64,000 nt of DNA from Alkaliphilus flagellatus (lineage in GTDB: Bacteria; Bacillota; Clostridia; Peptostreptococcales; Natronincolaceae). A model generated the notes under the pieces. That model had not been told where the DNA came from, made no database searches, and saw nothing but the letters and a program-made list of their open reading frames with translations. Both the position numbers and the translations under genes were made by a program. Position 1 is the stretch's first letter, and each line of letters begins with the position of its first letter. Shown here piece by piece: positions 61,995 to 64,000 of this stretch. The stretch is from contig NZ_JAHLQK010000002.1 in assembly GCF_018919215.1 (NCBI RefSeq), forward strand, positions 62,001 to 126,000. Reading direction: 5' to 3'.

Positions 61995-62642
61995 ATGAAT
62001 AAAAAAGTGATTTTAGTTCATGGATATACTAAACATTATGATGATATGCTTGTTTTGAAGAAAAATCTAGATTTTTTAGGATATGAAGCAATATTAGTTG
62101 ACTTGCCATTAACCTTTAAATATATAACGGACGCTGCTATTATATTTGAAGAAAGAATTAATGAAATTATATGTAGCTTAAAAGAAGATGAAAAGATTAG
62201 TCTTGTAGGCCATAGCACAGGTGGACTAATAATAAGATTGTTATTATCTAATACAAAATATATAGAAAAGATACACAGATGTGTCTTAATAGCTACTCCA
62301 AACAAGGGAAGTGAGTTAGCAGATATAGCTTCTAGAATATCTCATATATTTATTAATATTTTTAAGACTTTGAAATCCTTGAGACATGAAAATGTAGAAA
62401 AGTTAGATTTAAAGCAAATAGATGGTATTGAAATAGGCGGAATCGCAGGAAATAAAAGTGATTTACTATTAGGCAAATTGTTGAAAAATGAAAATGATGG
62501 TAGAGTAGAGGTTAACTCTGTAAAATATAAAGAATTAAAAGATTTTATTATTGTTCCTTACAATCATGAAGAAATTCATTATAAATTTGAAGTAGCAGAA
62601 CTGGTTGATAACTTTCTAAGAAATGGGAATTTTAACAAATAG
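61995..62642 (+). CDS. Alpha/beta hydrolase (lipase-like)
   Basis: About 215 residues. The opening KKVILVHGYTKHYDDM contains the oxyanion HG, and the nucleophile is Ser74 in VGHSTGGLI. LIATPNKGSELA is typical of lipase/PGAP1-like hydrolases, and the histidine may lie in YNHEEIHY near the end. ATG 61995 is preferred over a GTG at 61986 (which overlaps the AGGTG site). No signal peptide, so cytoplasmic. Substrate unknown. Confidence 0.85.
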   Translation: MNKKVILVHGYTKHYDDMLVLKKNLDFLGYEAILVDLPLTFKYITDAAIIFEERINEIICSLKEDEKISLVGHSTGGLIIRLLLSNTKYIEKIHRCVLIATPNKGSELADIASRISHIFINIFKTLKSLRHENVEKLDLKQIDGIEIGGIAGNKSDLLLGKLLKNENDGRVEVNSVKYKELKDFIIVPYNHEEIHYKFEVAELVDNFLRNGNFNK

Positions 62643-62700
62643 TAAGAAGTCGAATTCATATGAATAGATGAATGAAGTGGTTAGAAGGGAGAAAATAGGA

Positions 62701-63270
62701 ATGATTTTAGGAAAAAATACTATTATTAGACCAGCTGAATTAGGGGATGAAGAGTACTTATACAAATGGTGGAATGATGGTGAAATGATGAGCCATGCGA
62801 CATTGGCTTTCGGTACATTGCAAAGTAAGGAAGCGATAAGAAAAAGCATTATAGAATCCATTGAAGATAGTAGTATATATCCTAAAAGGAAGAGGTTTAT
62901 AATATGTAAAAAGGATACTTTAGAACCTATTGGTGAAGTAAACTATGGAGACTGGAATGAAAGAAACCAAAAGTGTGAATTTGGCATAAAAATATGTGAA
63001 ACATCTGAACAGGGAAAAGGCTATGGAAAAGATGCATTATATCATTTTATAGATTTTATGTTTCGATTTTTAAATCTTAATAAGATTGAATTAACGTCAA
63101 TTATAGATAATATAAGAGCACATAATTTATATAAAAAATTAGGTTTTAAAGAAATAGGAATAGTTAGGGAAGGATATTTTGATAGCAGGACTGGTGTATT
63201 TACCGATGTGATGTATATGGATTTATTGAAGAAAGAATGGTTGGAGATTAAATCGAGTATTGAATTTTAA
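62701..63270 (+). CDS. GNAT acetyltransferase, RimJ/RimL-like
   Basis: About 189 residues from ATG 62701 (AAGGGAG nine bases upstream; the longer frame from 62668 has no site). The GNAT_3 pattern is clear: TIIRPAELGDEEYLYKWWND, GEVNYGDWNERNQKCEFGIK, EQGKGYGKDALYHFIDFMF (loop QGKGYG) and AHNLYKKLGFKEIGIVREG. It resembles spermidine or aminoglycoside-type and ribosomal-protein acetyltransferases; substrate unknown. Confidence 0.88.
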   Translation: MILGKNTIIRPAELGDEEYLYKWWNDGEMMSHATLAFGTLQSKEAIRKSIIESIEDSSIYPKRKRFIICKKDTLEPIGEVNYGDWNERNQKCEFGIKICETSEQGKGYGKDALYHFIDFMFRFLNLNKIELTSIIDNIRAHNLYKKLGFKEIGIVREGYFDSRTGVFTDVMYMDLLKKEWLEIKSSIEF

Positions 63271-63358
63271 AATATAGGCGATATTATGAATCGAGTTTTA
63301 GCACTGGAAATGCTCTAAAAATTTATTATAAAAGATTTGGTTATTGGAGGTGCTATAT

Positions 63359-64000
63359 TTGCTACAGCATAGTTACAATCAATATCTAAGAAAGGTTGAA
63401 TTATGTAGGGATAAGATATCTTCATTTTCCAAATATCCTTTTTGTTTAGATGCAGTGAAAAATCTATATAGTCTAGATATTCACCCGAAAGTAACCTTTA
63501 TTGTGGGGGAGAATGGTACTGGAAAGTCAACTATACTAGAGGCCATTGCTACAGCCTATGGATTCAATCCTGAAGGTGGAACAAAGAATTTTAACTTTTC
63601 AACTGCTAAAACACATTCGGAATTATATAACTATCTAAGATTAGTCAAGGGATTTAAAGCCCCTAAGGATGGATTTTTTCTAAGAGCAGAGAGTTTCTAT
63701 AATCTTGCTACAAATATTGAAGAAATGGATAAATATGGGTGTGGGCCCAGAATTATAGACTCCTATGGAGGACGTTCCTTACACGAGCAATCCCATGGAG
63801 AATCTTTTTTTGCTGTATTTATGAACCGATTTAGTGGTAAAGGATTATACATTTTAGATGAACCTGAAGCTGCATTATCACCAACAAGGCAGTTGGCTAT
63901 GCTTTCTAGAATTCACGAATTAGTTCAGAAAGATTCTCAATTTATAATAGCTACACATTCGGCAATTATAATGTCTTATCCCAATTCAACAATTTATGAA
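63359..64000 (+). CDS. AAA-family ATPase (SMC/ABC-like), 3' end outside window
   Basis: 214 codons visible, still open at the edge. The start is TTG 63359 with GGAGGT six bases upstream. Walker A is IVGENGTGKST (about 48-58); an ABC-like SHGESFFAVF signature, Walker B LYILDEPEAALS and the switch His in IIATHSAIIM follow. This is the single-domain AAA_21/YbjD-type architecture of predicted ABC-like ATPases, some of which serve in defence or as solo proteins. Role unknown. Confidence 0.85.
   Translation, partial: MLQHSYNQYLRKVELCRDKISSFSKYPFCLDAVKNLYSLDIHPKVTFIVGENGTGKSTILEAIATAYGFNPEGGTKNFNFSTAKTHSELYNYLRLVKGFKAPKDGFFLRAESFYNLATNIEEMDKYGCGPRIIDSYGGRSLHEQSHGESFFAVFMNRFSGKGLYILDEPEAALSPTRQLAMLSRIHELVQKDSQFIIATHSAIIMSYPNSTIYE

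Noticed and set aside
1-64000. CRISPR array, tRNA, rRNA, prophage or integrase genes
   Set aside because: None seen: no regularly spaced identical repeats, no tRNA cloverleaf or TTCGA-type arm, and no phage structural or integrase proteins.

Overview
The window looks like a chromosomal segment of an AT-rich, anaerobic, amino-acid-fermenting Clostridia-type Firmicute. The evidence is the strong AGGAGG-type ribosome binding sites, frequent GTG and TTG starts, ferredoxin-linked enzymes (IorAB, a tungsten aldehyde oxidoreductase, a 2-hydroxyacyl-CoA dehydratase-type pair), a galactitol-type PTS and an IS200/IS605 transposon. No rRNA, tRNA, CRISPR array or phage block was seen.

Left part (1-19.3 kb) is mostly metabolic. 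A truncated ribD on the minus strand has an FMN riboswitch and attenuator. Facing away from it is iorA-iorB-buk-hisC-like, an apparent oxidative aromatic amino acid operon with a very good sigma-54 (-24/-12) promoter and three spaced repeats upstream that could be an enhancer. After an LCP protein and a response regulator/histidine kinase/lipoprotein operon comes a second redox block: polyferredoxin, aldehyde:ferredoxin oxidoreductase, a sigma-54 enhancer-binding protein, and a 65-residue MoaD/ThiS-like protein that appears to start with AUU. I infer that the enhancer-binding protein drives the ior operon and that AOR handles aldehydes made by IOR. An ABC-F protein and a ROK kinase lacking the usual cysteines follow.

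Middle part (19.6-33.4 kb): a GNAT gene; a DUF2229/activase pair bracketed by two ~110-bp direct repeats that each carry the same gene 3' end and terminator; a coiled-coil protein behind a structured leader; a methyltransferase; a flavodoxin; and a minus-strand operon (PRD regulator, EIIA, EIIB, EIIC, TrpA homolog), in which a TrpA homolog with both catalytic acids sits in a sugar-PTS operon with no other trp gene.

Right part (33.4-64 kb) is an accessory zone of small independent units: eight intact acetyltransferases in the whole window, four methyltransferases, three MerR and one AraC regulators, Nudix, TmrB-like ATPase, glyoxalase, an ECF sigma/anti-sigma pair, radical SAM proteins, proABC and lepB. 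Several intergenic spaces hold scars in which the start and the end of a gene survive but the middle is gone (GNAT, methyltransferase joined to an Ogt end, AraC, an ABC ATPase joined to its permease end). A methyltransferase at 42.7 kb is preceded by a 14-codon leader ORF running into the 5' arm of an intrinsic terminator, the layout of ribosome-mediated antibiotic-inducible attenuation. Two blocks (about 39.2-40.6 and 48.1-49.7 kb) look richer in G+C than their surroundings and were probably acquired recently. An intact-looking IS605-type element (TnpA, TnpB, omega-RNA end) lies at about 60.0-61.8 kb, and the window ends inside an AAA ATPase gene.
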